DNA of 64,000 nt from Chryseobacterium sp. (GTDB lineage: Bacteria > Bacteroidota > Bacteroidia > Flavobacteriales > Weeksellaceae), in NCBI RefSeq assembly GCF_019236175.1, contig NZ_JAFAJM010000013.1, positions 62,001-126,000 on the forward strand. Reading direction: 5' to 3'. This document shows, piece by piece, positions 23,576 to 32,500 of the stretch; position 1 is the stretch's first letter; every line of letters starts with the position of its first letter. The notes beneath the pieces were generated by a model. It worked only from the letters and a program-made list of their open reading frames with translations, was not told the DNA's origin and made no database searches. The position numbers and the translations under genes are program-made.

Positions 23576-25249
23576 TTGAAAACTTATAACGAAAACTTTA
23601 TTATTTTGAAAAATGCAATATTTCTTTTCGTATGTATTGGTGTTTTAGTGAATGGTCAGAAGTTTTCAGACTACAGAGCACGCTATGATAATTTTGATGA
23701 AAATGATGGACGGGCAATGGAATTTGTTAATAGCTATATTAAAGAAGCTGGAAAAACAAAAAATTATAGAGAATTATCACAAGCTTACAGAGATGCCGTT
23801 TATTTTAATAAGGATAAAAAACTAGCATACGCTGACAGTACAATATGGGCTGCATCTTTGTCAAAAGATACAGATATTATTGGAAATGCTTATTTGACGA
23901 AGGGTAGTGTTTTTTATTTTAGTTTGAGAAAGTACCAATTTGCACTTGATGAATATTTAAAGGCATGGAAATATCTTAAAAATTCTGAAAACTCATATCT
24001 ACACTATAAAAATCTATATTATATAGGAATAGTTAAGTACTATCTGGGATATTATGAGGAGGCGCTTGACATTTTTTCAGCATGTAAATTATATTACAGC
24101 CAAACTCACTCCTCCAAGTTGCTTCCCAACCTTTATCATAACCAAAAAAGAGGCTATCTAAACAGTCTTAATCATATGAGTGCCTGCCTTATTTTTCTTG
24201 CCCGATATAAGGAAGCCTCAGATCTCATTATTGAGGGATTAAAAGAGTCAGCTAATGACAAAAATTTTGATCTTGAAAGAAGTTATTTTTATGAGCTCAG
24301 GGCAGTATTGAGTTATATAAAAAATAATAATAAAGAAGCAGAGGAAGATTTCAATACTGCTATAGCAGGTATTTTAAAAGCGGATGATTTTACACATGCT
24401 TCTGTTATCTATTTTTTAAAGGGTAAGATATTACTTAGAAAGAATAAGGATCATGAAGCCGTTTATTATTTTAAAAAAGTCGATTCAATATTTATTGAGC
24501 ATGATTTTGTGCTACCTGCCGTAAGAGAGTCTTATGAATTGCTTATAAATTATTATAAAGATAATAACGATAGCAGTAATGAACTTTATTACACCAAGCA
24601 GCTTCTTGCCTTTGATAAAATATTGTCCAATGATTTTAAATATCTTTCCACCAAGATTCATAAAGAGTATGATACGAAAGATTTGAGTGAATCAAAAAGG
24701 AGGCTAGAAAATTTGTCTTTATATGGCTATTTGATTGCTGTTTTTTTAATACTCACAATAACCTGTGGTGTCAAGTATTATAACATGAGAAGGAAAAGGC
24801 ATGATGAAATTGTGAGTACTGTTATAAAGCATTCAAAAAAAGCTCATGACTCGATTGAAACTACTCAACCTTTAACCTCTAAACTGCCACAAGATTTTGT
24901 TAATGAAATTTTAAACAAGCTAAGCCAAATGGAAGAAAAGAGATTCTATCTTGAAAAAGGATTAACACAGAATCAGTTAGCTAAAAAATTAAAAACAAAT
25001 ACTACGTATCTTTCTGCTATTATTAATATGTCCAAAGGCTGCAATTTTAGTAGCTATATTAACCGACTTCGAATTGAGTATGCCAAGGAAATGCTTATAA
25101 ATGATAATGAATGGAGAAAATATTCTATTGATACTATTTCTAAAGAATGCGGTTTTTCCAACCGATCTAATTTTTCTAAATTTTTTCTGGAGATAACCTC
25201 CTTAAGTCCTGTTGAATTTATACAGAAAATAAAAGGAGATCAAGAATAA
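23576..25249 (+). CDS. TPR membrane regulator with AraC-type DNA-binding domain
   Basis: 557 aa, apparently starting at TTG 23576; no suitable ATG exists before the signal segment, and the next in-frame ATG would remove it. Residues about 10-28 are a signal sequence. Tetratricopeptide-type helix repeats follow to about 370, then a membrane helix (about 380-400), a linker and an AraC/XylS-type helix-turn-helix pair (residues about 455-550, with LAKKLKTNTTYLSAIINM and ISKECGFSNRSNFSKFF). This is a common Flavobacteriia arrangement of a membrane-spanning regulator sensing a periplasmic signal. It is divergent from the lipoprotein-DUF6520 operon and likely controls it. Confidence 0.85.
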   Translation: MKTYNENFIILKNAIFLFVCIGVLVNGQKFSDYRARYDNFDENDGRAMEFVNSYIKEAGKTKNYRELSQAYRDAVYFNKDKKLAYADSTIWAASLSKDTDIIGNAYLTKGSVFYFSLRKYQFALDEYLKAWKYLKNSENSYLHYKNLYYIGIVKYYLGYYEEALDIFSACKLYYSQTHSSKLLPNLYHNQKRGYLNSLNHMSACLIFLARYKEASDLIIEGLKESANDKNFDLERSYFYELRAVLSYIKNNNKEAEEDFNTAIAGILKADDFTHASVIYFLKGKILLRKNKDHEAVYYFKKVDSIFIEHDFVLPAVRESYELLINYYKDNNDSSNELYYTKQLLAFDKILSNDFKYLSTKIHKEYDTKDLSESKRRLENLSLYGYLIAVFLILTITCGVKYYNMRRKRHDEIVSTVIKHSKKAHDSIETTQPLTSKLPQDFVNEILNKLSQMEEKRFYLEKGLTQNQLAKKLKTNTTYLSAIINMSKGCNFSSYINRLRIEYAKEMLINDNEWRKYSIDTISKECGFSNRSNFSKFFLEITSLSPVEFIQKIKGDQE

Positions 25250-25321
25250 AAGCTAGTAGATTTGGTCCTAAGGCTGTAAGCCAAGTCCAAATTTGAAATT
25301 TGTATTTTTTATTGAAAAAAT

Positions 25322-26176
25322 ATGAATACAACAGCGTTTTTTAAAAAGTGTAAGAATTTACATGATGAATTGGAAAAGAAGTTGGAACTCATTGAAGTAG
25401 AGTATCGTGAAAACAGAATAGAATGCTACGAAAAATGTTTAATGGAAATTGACGTAACCGTTAGGGAGACTAAACTAATAGTCAGTGTTCTTGATTTTTC
25501 AACAGCTGCGGATGAAATCCATTTTTTTAAAGAAGTAAAACCTCTTCTTATTTCTAAATTTATATATTATTCAAAACTTTTGACCATAGAAGTAGCTAAA
25601 CCAAATGCTGGAAGTGCCAGCTTAAAAGAATATTACAATATTCAATTGGAAGTTATTAAAATGTTCTATAAGGAGCATATTGATTTTTATGAGTATTATA
25701 GACGTAAAGCTACTTTTTTGGATCAGAAGTATTTTATAAGATATCAGCTTGATATAAAAATGAAACTTGAAACTTTTATGTATAATTATGATGAAAAGTT
25801 TACCACTTCTCATGATCATTTGGTTGCAGAGATTTTAGCCCACGATCTTTTAGAGAATTATCTTTTAAAATCTATCAAAGAAATTGAAGGGTGTTTTTTA
25901 GAAAAATCAAGTAATCAATTTCCTGTAAACTGGTCTGCATCTAAAGCAGGTCTTATTGAACTGATCTATGCTCTTTACCATATGCGTTGTTTTAATGGGG
26001 GCAATATAGAATTAAGCGAAGTCATAAAATTTGTTGAAAAGTCATTGGATTGTGATCTTGGCAATTTTCATAAAACTGTCTTTGAGATCCGTAACAGAAA
26101 ACAGGGGCCAACAAAATTCCTTCAAATGGTCTGTGACAATCTTATTCAACATTTTATGAATCATGAAACTGAGTAA
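25322..26176 (+). CDS. rteC: RteC-domain regulator of ICE excision
   Basis: 284 aa. It has the layout of RteC: a helical N-terminal half with repeated F/Y-rich segments (FYEYYRRKATFLDQKYF) and a C-terminal HTH-like part beginning near KAGLIELIYALY and ending in ...RKQGPTKFLQMVCDNLIQHF. In CTnDOT, RteC activates the excision operon. Here the RteA/RteB two-component pair is not in the window. It is convergent with mobC across a hairpin terminator. Assignment is by family resemblance. Confidence 0.8.
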   Translation: MNTTAFFKKCKNLHDELEKKLELIEVEYRENRIECYEKCLMEIDVTVRETKLIVSVLDFSTAADEIHFFKEVKPLLISKFIYYSKLLTIEVAKPNAGSASLKEYYNIQLEVIKMFYKEHIDFYEYYRRKATFLDQKYFIRYQLDIKMKLETFMYNYDEKFTTSHDHLVAEILAHDLLENYLLKSIKEIEGCFLEKSSNQFPVNWSASKAGLIELIYALYHMRCFNGGNIELSEVIKFVEKSLDCDLGNFHKTVFEIRNRKQGPTKFLQMVCDNLIQHFMNHETE

Positions 26177-26190
26177 TAAAATATCAGGCT

Positions 26191-26220
26191 AAACCTCAAA
26201 TCATACTGTATTTGAGGTTT
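26191..26220. terminator. Terminator between rteC and mobC
   Basis: A perfect 11-bp stem (26191-26201 with 26210-26220) and an 8-nt loop, followed by a T-rich run on the + strand. It lies between two convergent genes and probably works in both directions. Confidence 0.75.
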
Positions 26221-26225
26221 CTATT

Positions 26226-28223
26226 TTAATTTTTGATTAAATGCTGTAAATCCGGATCATTTTGTATTCGATCCATCTCATTTGTGATGATTTTAAGGAC
26301 ATCAGTCTTAATGTCTCTGTAATTATCTTGGATTTGTTGGGCCATCAAATCATTACCGTCCTTATCCATAAATGATCTAATCAGCGGTATCTTCTGATTT
26401 TTTTCCATTTCTTGAGAAAGTTTAACACTATCCACAACAATCTCCGAATGAAAAATCTTCTGCTGAATCCTTTCGTCAAAGTTATCAGATACAGCACCAA
26501 CAAAAAATCCTTGTGTCAAAGTAGAAATCTTCGAAGCTGGAATCAAACTATCCAATTGGGTAGAGATGGAGGTAGAGGTTTCATTCCTATTGATAGATAT
26601 ACTTTGTCTTTTTTGCAGCACTTTCCCAAAGCGTTCGGATAAGGTTTTTGCTGTTTCCCCCACTACCTGACCGCTGAAAATATTTCCGACCGTATTCTGA
26701 ATCACTTTACTTTCCTTGTCTCCATAATCTCTTGTTAGCTGAGAAAAATCCTGAAACCCAAGACATACAGAAACTTTATTACTTCTGGCAGTAGCAATTA
26801 AATTATCCAAGCCTCTGAAGTAAATAGTGGGAAGCTCGTCAATAATGACAGAACTTTTTAACTGTCCTTTTTTATTGATCAGCTTAACAATTTTTGAATT
26901 GTATAATCCCAGAGCAGCAGAATAGATGTTCTGACGATCAGGGTTATTTCCGACGCACAATATTTTAGGTTCATTGGGATTATTGATATCCAAAGAAAAA
27001 TCGTCGCCGGTCATTACCCAGTACAACTGTGGTGAGATCATTCTAGACAATGGAATCTTTGCCGATGCTATTTGCCCCTGCAATTGATCCTGTGCACCAC
27101 CTTGCCATGCATCCATGAAAGGAGAGAGGTAGTTCTCTAAATCAGAATAAGATGTTAATATTGTAAATACCTCTTCATATTTTTTGTTTAGCAGTTCAAT
27201 AGCGTGTGGAAAAGTACAGTATTTGCCGTTTTCATAAATTTTTAGAAACCATATGATTGCCGCTAACAATATAATGGGACTTTCGACAAAGAAGTCACCT
27301 TGTTTTTGAATCCAGCTTCTATTAAGATTCAGCATAATGGTATAGGCAGCTTCATATGCGTCTGAGATATCTGTCATAAAATTAGGATTTAAGGGGTTAC
27401 ACCGATGGCTTTTTCTGGGGTCGTCAAAATTGATGATATAGAATTTCGGCTTTACTGTATAAGCATCGGAATGATTTAAAAGATGATTATACGCAATGGT
27501 TGATAAATCATCGAATTTAAAATCATAGATGTACATGGAAAAACCTTTTTCAATATGCTGCCTGATATAGTTATTTACCACGGCAAAGGATTTTCCCGAG
27601 CCTGGTGTTCCTAAAACAATGGTCGCACGAAACGGATTCACTACATTAATCCATCCCTTATGCCAGTTTCCCTGATAATAGAATTTTGTGGGAAGATTAA
27701 CCGAGTATTCATTATAAAGTAATTGAGTTTCCTGCTGAAAACTTTCATTCTCACTATTAAAAACATCATTCATTAAGTTATGCTTCAAAAGGCGGTTTAG
27801 CCAGACCCCGGCCTGCATGAGGAGAATGTATCCGGATCCAGTAGATAGAATATAAAGTACAGGAGTAAAACTGCTGGCAGATTGTAAGAGGATTGCATTT
27901 AAAAAGAATAAGATAAAACCAATAGAAAAAACAATACTAATTTTTTTCCAGGTGATCTTTTCATTTTTGACTCCCCTTGTGCCCAGGCAACTCAAAGCCA
28001 GTAAAACTATTGCGAACAGCTTAGAATAAATAGGTTGTGAAAAAAGGCCTGCTGTCTTATTAAAATTGTGAAGTATTTTATTGATGAGTTCCAGCGTCCA
28101 TTGTTGCTTTACAAAAACTCCGTAACAAAACCAATAGAGATGCATTAGTATTAGAATAATGCTTACCGCTCGCATAAACGCCATGATTTTGGCAAGTCCT
28201 CTTAAATCGTCTTCACCCTGCAT
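26226..28223 (-). CDS. mobC: Type IV coupling protein (TraG/VirD4-like), MobC of Bacteroidetes ICEs
   Basis: 665 aa from ATG 28223 (MQGEDDLRGLAKIMAFMRAV, the usual start of the family; an in-frame ATG at 28265 is less likely). Three to four membrane helices occupy the first 150 residues. The Walker A GTPGSGKS (about residues 205-212) and a motor domain with SVIIDELPTIYFRG as Walker B follow. The C-terminus is helical with charged residues. It pumps relaxase-bound DNA into the type IV channel. It is last in the leftward order mobA-mobB-mobC with 124 bp after mobB. Confidence 0.9.
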   Translation of the reverse strand: MQGEDDLRGLAKIMAFMRAVSIILILMHLYWFCYGVFVKQQWTLELINKILHNFNKTAGLFSQPIYSKLFAIVLLALSCLGTRGVKNEKITWKKISIVFSIGFILFFLNAILLQSASSFTPVLYILSTGSGYILLMQAGVWLNRLLKHNLMNDVFNSENESFQQETQLLYNEYSVNLPTKFYYQGNWHKGWINVVNPFRATIVLGTPGSGKSFAVVNNYIRQHIEKGFSMYIYDFKFDDLSTIAYNHLLNHSDAYTVKPKFYIINFDDPRKSHRCNPLNPNFMTDISDAYEAAYTIMLNLNRSWIQKQGDFFVESPIILLAAIIWFLKIYENGKYCTFPHAIELLNKKYEEVFTILTSYSDLENYLSPFMDAWQGGAQDQLQGQIASAKIPLSRMISPQLYWVMTGDDFSLDINNPNEPKILCVGNNPDRQNIYSAALGLYNSKIVKLINKKGQLKSSVIIDELPTIYFRGLDNLIATARSNKVSVCLGFQDFSQLTRDYGDKESKVIQNTVGNIFSGQVVGETAKTLSERFGKVLQKRQSISINRNETSTSISTQLDSLIPASKISTLTQGFFVGAVSDNFDERIQQKIFHSEIVVDSVKLSQEMEKNQKIPLIRSFMDKDGNDLMAQQIQDNYRDIKTDVLKIITNEMDRIQNDPDLQHLIKN

Positions 28224-28347
28224 ATTACATTTTAGAAGCATAAATACAGGATTATGTATTCTCAACTATAAATGTACTGTTGCAAGCATAAGTTGTCTGG
28301 CTTTGGCTCTCTTAGTATATTAATAAGACAGCTTGTGCAATAGAAGA

Positions 28348-29601
28348 TTATTTTTTACTTCTTTTTCTTTGACTCTTTTTCATTTGATATGCAAAAACTT
28401 GTTCCTCCTGATCAGTATTTGTATCTGAAGACAGTAAGCTGGAAAAGAATCCGTCAAAAACTCCGCTGATGTTATCCGTAAGAAATTGTTCTGTGAATAC
28501 TTCCTCGGATAAATTAAAGTGATCATTATGATCATATTTTGTTTGAAGCTTTATTTCTAACTCATTCCACAGTTTATTGAATGAGTTGGCGGACAGTTCT
28601 TTACTCAATTGTGAGCCATTCCAGACTAATTTTGAGTTATGGTCTATGAATGTAATTCCATATATTCTTCCCTGGTTATTTTTTCTAATAACTGCAGCAA
28701 TTCCCTGCTCCAATAGTTGGGACTTAAAAGAAGCTTCTGATTTACTCGTGCTCAGTGCAGTTTCTACCGTTCTTTTAAGAAGATGTTTTGAAGGATCATT
28801 TTTCATTTTTAGTCTAGATTTCTCAATGAGCACCTGAATATTTTCTACTCCTGCATGCTTACCAAAAAGGGATGATTTAAAAGGATTGCTTACTTTTTTT
28901 CCATTTTTATCCGTAGCAAAATAAACAATTCCTTTTCTCATTTTTCCATGCAGTTCTCCGCTAACCGCTTCACTGGAAATATTGAATTGAGAAAGTAAAG
29001 CATTATAAGCACCCATACTTTGAAAGCCATAGGTTTTAGTGATATGCCTTATTATGGAGGATAATTGTGTTTTGATATTTCCCTTAGTATAATCTATAGG
29101 TTTAAAAATAGAGCTTTGATTTAAATTTCTATTCTCACCGGCAACTTTCAGCTTGTATTGTTTTTCCAGTTTTCTGCAGGCTTCCATTGATCGTGGGTGA
29201 TCATAGCGATCTGATATTTTTCTCCCATCGATCTGTACGCAGGTGGTGACGATATGGATGTGGGTCCTGTCAATATCAGTATGTTTAAAAACGACATACG
29301 GTTGGTTGCCATACCCCATTTCCTGCATATATTGCTGAGCCATTTCTCTATAATCTTTGTCATCCACCTTATCGTTAGGGTCCGGATTAAGGGAAATATG
29401 TCTTACCGGTTTTTCAGTTTTATTATTGGCAATCAAGTAGGGTTCAAAATACTGATGAAAAAATGTAACCGCATAAGGTCGATCCCACAAATCGGGAATC
29501 TTATTAGTGAATAAAACCGTTCCATTTTCGTTGTCTACTTTTTGCTGATTGTAGGTCAAAGCGCCCCAAAGATTTTCACCTTTTCCAATTTTAGCAATCA
29601 T
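28348..29601 (-). CDS. mobB: Relaxase/mobilization nuclease (MobB)
   Basis: 417 aa. It begins MIAKIGKGENLWGALTYNQQKV, typical of the MobP/MOBP-like relaxases of Bacteroidetes elements. The metal-binding HxH is in DRTHIHIVTTC, with R-H-I-S-L-N-P-D upstream. Relaxase cleaves oriT and remains bound to the 5' end for transfer. The C-terminal region is Lys/Ser-rich and basic. Its start overlaps the mobA stop by 4 bp (29598-29601), so the two are coupled. The catalytic tyrosine is not assigned here. Confidence 0.9.
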   Translation of the reverse strand: MIAKIGKGENLWGALTYNQQKVDNENGTVLFTNKIPDLWDRPYAVTFFHQYFEPYLIANNKTEKPVRHISLNPDPNDKVDDKDYREMAQQYMQEMGYGNQPYVVFKHTDIDRTHIHIVTTCVQIDGRKISDRYDHPRSMEACRKLEKQYKLKVAGENRNLNQSSIFKPIDYTKGNIKTQLSSIIRHITKTYGFQSMGAYNALLSQFNISSEAVSGELHGKMRKGIVYFATDKNGKKVSNPFKSSLFGKHAGVENIQVLIEKSRLKMKNDPSKHLLKRTVETALSTSKSEASFKSQLLEQGIAAVIRKNNQGRIYGITFIDHNSKLVWNGSQLSKELSANSFNKLWNELEIKLQTKYDHNDHFNLSEEVFTEQFLTDNISGVFDGFFSSLLSSDTNTDQEEQVFAYQMKKSQRKRSKK

Positions 29602-30032
29602 TTATGAGTAGTTTTTTGAATATGGTTTTGCTCAAATTCTTTAGTGATTTCTATAATTTGCTTACAAATTAATGCCAGATCTTTGGTATGGTTTTCCAGT
29701 TTAAAGAGATAAAGTAATGCTTTTTTCTCTGTAAAATTTCGATATAAACTTTTTACAATCTGATTATAATTGTTTCCAATGGACTGAAACTGATAAAAGA
29801 ATTTAGTGAGTTGAGTATGATAATCCATTGTTGAAACATCCACTTTAACAATTTTTATTTCTCTCTGAAACAAGATTGTTGTAATAAACTTTGCTTTGTT
29901 GCTCACGCCTGAAGCTTCAAATAATTTTAGAAAACCCACATTTTCTTCATCTGTCAGTCTAAATACATATCTGTTTTTACTTGGGTTCAGCTTAGGCTTA
30001 CGCCCTCCTTTATTGTTTCTATTTGTTTCCAT
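29598..30032 (-). CDS. mobA: Relaxosome accessory protein (MobA)
   Basis: 144 aa. The start is basic (GGRKPKLNPSKNRYVFRLT), followed by a ribbon-helix-helix-like segment and helical stretches (QFQSIGNNYNQIVKSLYRNF), the pattern of MobC-Pfam mobilisation proteins, named MobA in Bacteroidetes. It binds oriT and helps the relaxase. It is first of the mob operon. The probable oriT lies about 60-115 bp upstream of its start. Confidence 0.85.
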   Translation of the reverse strand: METNRNNKGGRKPKLNPSKNRYVFRLTDEENVGFLKLFEASGVSNKAKFITTILFQREIKIVKVDVSTMDYHTQLTKFFYQFQSIGNNYNQIVKSLYRNFTEKKALLYLFKLENHTKDLALICKQIIEITKEFEQNHIQKTTHK

Positions 30033-30661
30033 ATTCTCTAATTTAATGTTAAGAAAATCACGACTTCGGAGTGGTTTTTAAAGCCCCAGCCAGGGCAAGT
30101 TGTTTTGAGGCACGAAAAAAGTTATGAGGCACTCAAAACATAACTTGCTCCTTTCGGGTGAAAGGAAATATCTTAAATAGAATAGATGTTAGCATTACAC
30201 TATTTAGATACTACCATTTCAAAAAACTCCTCAATCTTCTAAAACAAAGTAAACCACAATCCATTAGAGAAACGGAATAGTAAACAAAGTCAAAGAAGGA
30301 AGTGTACTGCCAAGAACTGCCATTAGATAAGCACTGAAATAGAAATCTTTTTCATTTGCATCAGATCGAGGGCAGGACTAGCTGCAAATCTGATAGAATC
30401 CTTTAATTCTGGAAATCCTGCATTCTTGCCTTCAGGAATGTCAGCTGTCTGGATATCATTTTTGACAGATAGAAGTCAGAAATTCAATCTATCAGGATTG
30501 CAAGACGAATGAGATTCATTCACTAACGCTGCAAGCCAATCCAGCTTTCAATGGTCATAGCCAACATTCTTGATTGCGAAATATCATTCTTGAGTTTATG
30601 ATGGTTGGAAGACTTGCTGTCCTTCTTTCTTTAAAATTTGGATTAACTAAAATTCAATATA
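30033..30661. other. Intergenic region between divergent mob and tra operons
   Basis: This 629-bp stretch without an intact gene contains the candidate oriT at 30096-30147 and, further right, plain sequence with moderately repeated motifs such as AATCCTG/ATCAGGATT. It must also carry the promoters for mobA leftward and traA rightward. No convincing small ORF was seen. Confidence 0.6.
30096..30147. other. Candidate origin of transfer (oriT) inverted repeat
   Basis: Left arm 30096-30109 and right arm 30132-30147 are inverted copies of CAAGTTGTTTTGAG with a 2-base interruption. A direct repeat GAGGCAC occurs at 30107-30113 and 30126-30132. The position immediately upstream of mobA, between the divergent mob and tra operons, is where oriT is expected. 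The nick site is not known. Confidence 0.5.
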
Positions 30662-31429
30662 ATGAAAACAAAAAAACAACCGACAATTATTGCTTTTTCC
30701 ACTCAAAAGGGAGGCGTAGGAAAAAGTACGTTTACAACATTAATGGCAAGTATTCTTCATTATCGAATGGGATATCAGGTTGCTGTCTTTGATTGTGACT
30801 TTCCGCAGTACAGTTTACTCCAGATGAGAGAGCGGGATTTAAAAATGGTTATGCAGAATGAGATTTTAAAAAAGATGGCTCACAAACAATTTACAAGTAT
30901 TAATAAAAAAGCTTATCCTATTTTTCAAAGTAAAACTGATCAGGTTTTACAAGAAATAGATATGTATGTTGATGGCTTGGAAATAACTCCTGATTTTATA
31001 TTTTTAGATCTTCCAGGAACTGTGAATACCGTTGGTATTTTAAAAACACTCACAAATGTTCATTATATTTTTTCTCCTATTACTGCAGATCGTCTTGTAT
31101 TGGAAAGTACGTTAAGTTTCACTGATGTTCTTATCAATGTATTGATGAAAGAAACTCAAACAGGAATCCGGGCTATCCATCTTTTCTGGAATCAGGTGGA
31201 TGGAAGAGAACGAACGTTACTTTACAAAAATTATAGTAAAGCTATTTCAGATTTAGGGCTGCCGCTTATGGAAACAACTATTACGGACAGTAAAAGATTT
31301 CGAAAGGAAGGTGAGGCCATTGCCAAGACAGTTTTCCGATCAACTTTACTGCCTGCAGATCCTAAGCTGTTAGCTCAATGCAGGCTGGATCAGTTTATAG
31401 AAGAATTTTTAAGAATTGTAAAGCCATAA
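30662..31429 (+). CDS. traA: ParA-family ATPase, TraA
   Basis: 255 aa. The deviant Walker A KGGVGKST lies at residues about 18-25, with DCDFPQY and FLDLPGTVN further on. These are ParA/MinD features that position DNA or proteins on the nucleoid or membrane. In CTnDOT-type ICEs the first tra gene is of this type. It is separated from traB by 4 bp. Family TraA is inferred from synteny and length. Confidence 0.85.
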   Translation: MKTKKQPTIIAFSTQKGGVGKSTFTTLMASILHYRMGYQVAVFDCDFPQYSLLQMRERDLKMVMQNEILKKMAHKQFTSINKKAYPIFQSKTDQVLQEIDMYVDGLEITPDFIFLDLPGTVNTVGILKTLTNVHYIFSPITADRLVLESTLSFTDVLINVLMKETQTGIRAIHLFWNQVDGRERTLLYKNYSKAISDLGLPLMETTITDSKRFRKEGEAIAKTVFRSTLLPADPKLLAQCRLDQFIEEFLRIVKP

Positions 31430-31433
31430 AGAT

Positions 31434-31829
31434 ATGGATCACGATAATAATAACAATGAAGATAACGGTATCGATGAACAATATCTGATGTCCATTATGG
31501 CAGGAAGTTCCAAAAAAAAAGTTCCTGTAAAAAATGCAGATCCCCACAAGGAGAAAGCTATAATAAAAAATAAGTTGAAGAGCCAAAAAAGTAGTAATAT
31601 AAATTATATGGAGCAGTTTCTTACGCATCATACCATGACTAAGCGTGGTGATAAAAGTATTTATATCCGTCCTGAATATCACGAACGCCTCTCACGTATT
31701 ATTCAAATCATTGCTGAGGACCAGATTCCTCTGTATGCTTATCTGGATAATATACTGGCGTATCATTTTGAAATGTTTGAAAAGGAAATTACTTATGATT
31801 TCAATAACAAATACCGTCCAATCTTTTAA
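31434..31829 (+). CDS. traB: DUF3408 protein, TraB
   Basis: 131 aa. A polar, Asn/Lys-rich N-terminus (about 60 residues) precedes a folded part: SIYIRPEYHERLSRIIQIIA, then DQIPLYAYLDNILAYHFEMF. This matches DUF3408 proteins found immediately after the ParA-like TraA; the compact C-terminal part resembles a ribbon-helix-helix-like unit. Follows traA by 4 bp and precedes traD by 11 bp. Confidence 0.8.
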   Translation: MDHDNNNNEDNGIDEQYLMSIMAGSSKKKVPVKNADPHKEKAIIKNKLKSQKSSNINYMEQFLTHHTMTKRGDKSIYIRPEYHERLSRIIQIIAEDQIPLYAYLDNILAYHFEMFEKEITYDFNNKYRPIF

Positions 31830-31840
31830 TCTATCATCTT

Positions 31841-32458
31841 ATGGAACAAATAATCATCATCGGTTTATTAATCATTCTTGTTTTAGTTTTTGTAGACAAA
31901 AAAAATTCAATCAGTATCAGTGGAAGAGATGATATTGCTAAAACTAAGAATCTACGATCAATTATGGGTGATGCAAAACAAATAGAAAGACAAATTTTGC
32001 CAACAGATACGAATGAAAGACAAAAGCAATCTACTGTTATGGAAGAGGATAATTTTGAAAAAGAAACTAGAGAAGAATTTGATAAATTTGAACAGATTAA
32101 AAATCTTGATGATATTCTAGGCAAAAATGGTAACTGGGAGCAGCAGGATGAAGATTGGAAATATCAGGACTCTACTATTGAAAGCGGATTTGCTACAGGG
32201 GTTACCTTTCAGGAATTGAGTACTGCGGGGCAGTTACTTCAGCAGGACTTGCTGGAGCCTGACTTAGCACAACAAGCAGTCGATATTGTCCAAAAAATTC
32301 AGGGAACCGAACTTTTTGATTTGTTAGAGAATTCCTTAGGAGATGCTTCAAAGAGAATTGCCGATTTGTTAAGTGCGAGTATTTCGAAGGATGACCAGAT
32401 TATTTCTTCTGAGCGAAGTAATTCTTCTGACAGTTTTGATATTGGGGAATTTGTTTAA
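31841..32458 (+). CDS. traD: Conjugal transfer protein TraD
   Basis: 205 aa. One N-terminal membrane helix (IIIIGLLIILVLVFVD) is followed by an acidic, Glu/Asp/Gln-rich region and a helical C-terminus (LLQQDLLEPDLAQQAVDIVQ, then FDLLENSLGDASKRI). Position after traB and the membrane anchor with acidic tail match TraD of CTnDOT-like elements. Its precise role is unknown. It is followed by a hairpin terminator, and a DUF1016 gene in opposite orientation separates it from traE. Confidence 0.75.
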   Translation: MEQIIIIGLLIILVLVFVDKKNSISISGRDDIAKTKNLRSIMGDAKQIERQILPTDTNERQKQSTVMEEDNFEKETREEFDKFEQIKNLDDILGKNGNWEQQDEDWKYQDSTIESGFATGVTFQELSTAGQLLQQDLLEPDLAQQAVDIVQKIQGTELFDLLENSLGDASKRIADLLSASISKDDQIISSERSNSSDSFDIGEFV

Positions 32459-32474
32459 ACGAATTCCCCTTTTT
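32444..32474 (+). terminator. Terminator after traD
   Basis: An 11-bp stem with one G-T pair (32444-32454 with 32459-32469) overlaps the traD stop, with a run of Ts at 32470-32474. This ends the first tra transcription unit before the inserted DUF1016 gene. Confidence 0.7.
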
Positions 32475-32482
32475 GTATAGCA

Positions 32483-32500
32483 AGACTGTAATTACAGTCT
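32483..32500. terminator. Palindrome overlapping the DUF1016 stop codon
   Basis: An 18-bp perfect palindrome, AGACTGTAATTACAGTCT, spans the stop of the leftward nuclease gene. It may act as terminator or be a boundary of the inserted gene. Confidence 0.45.
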
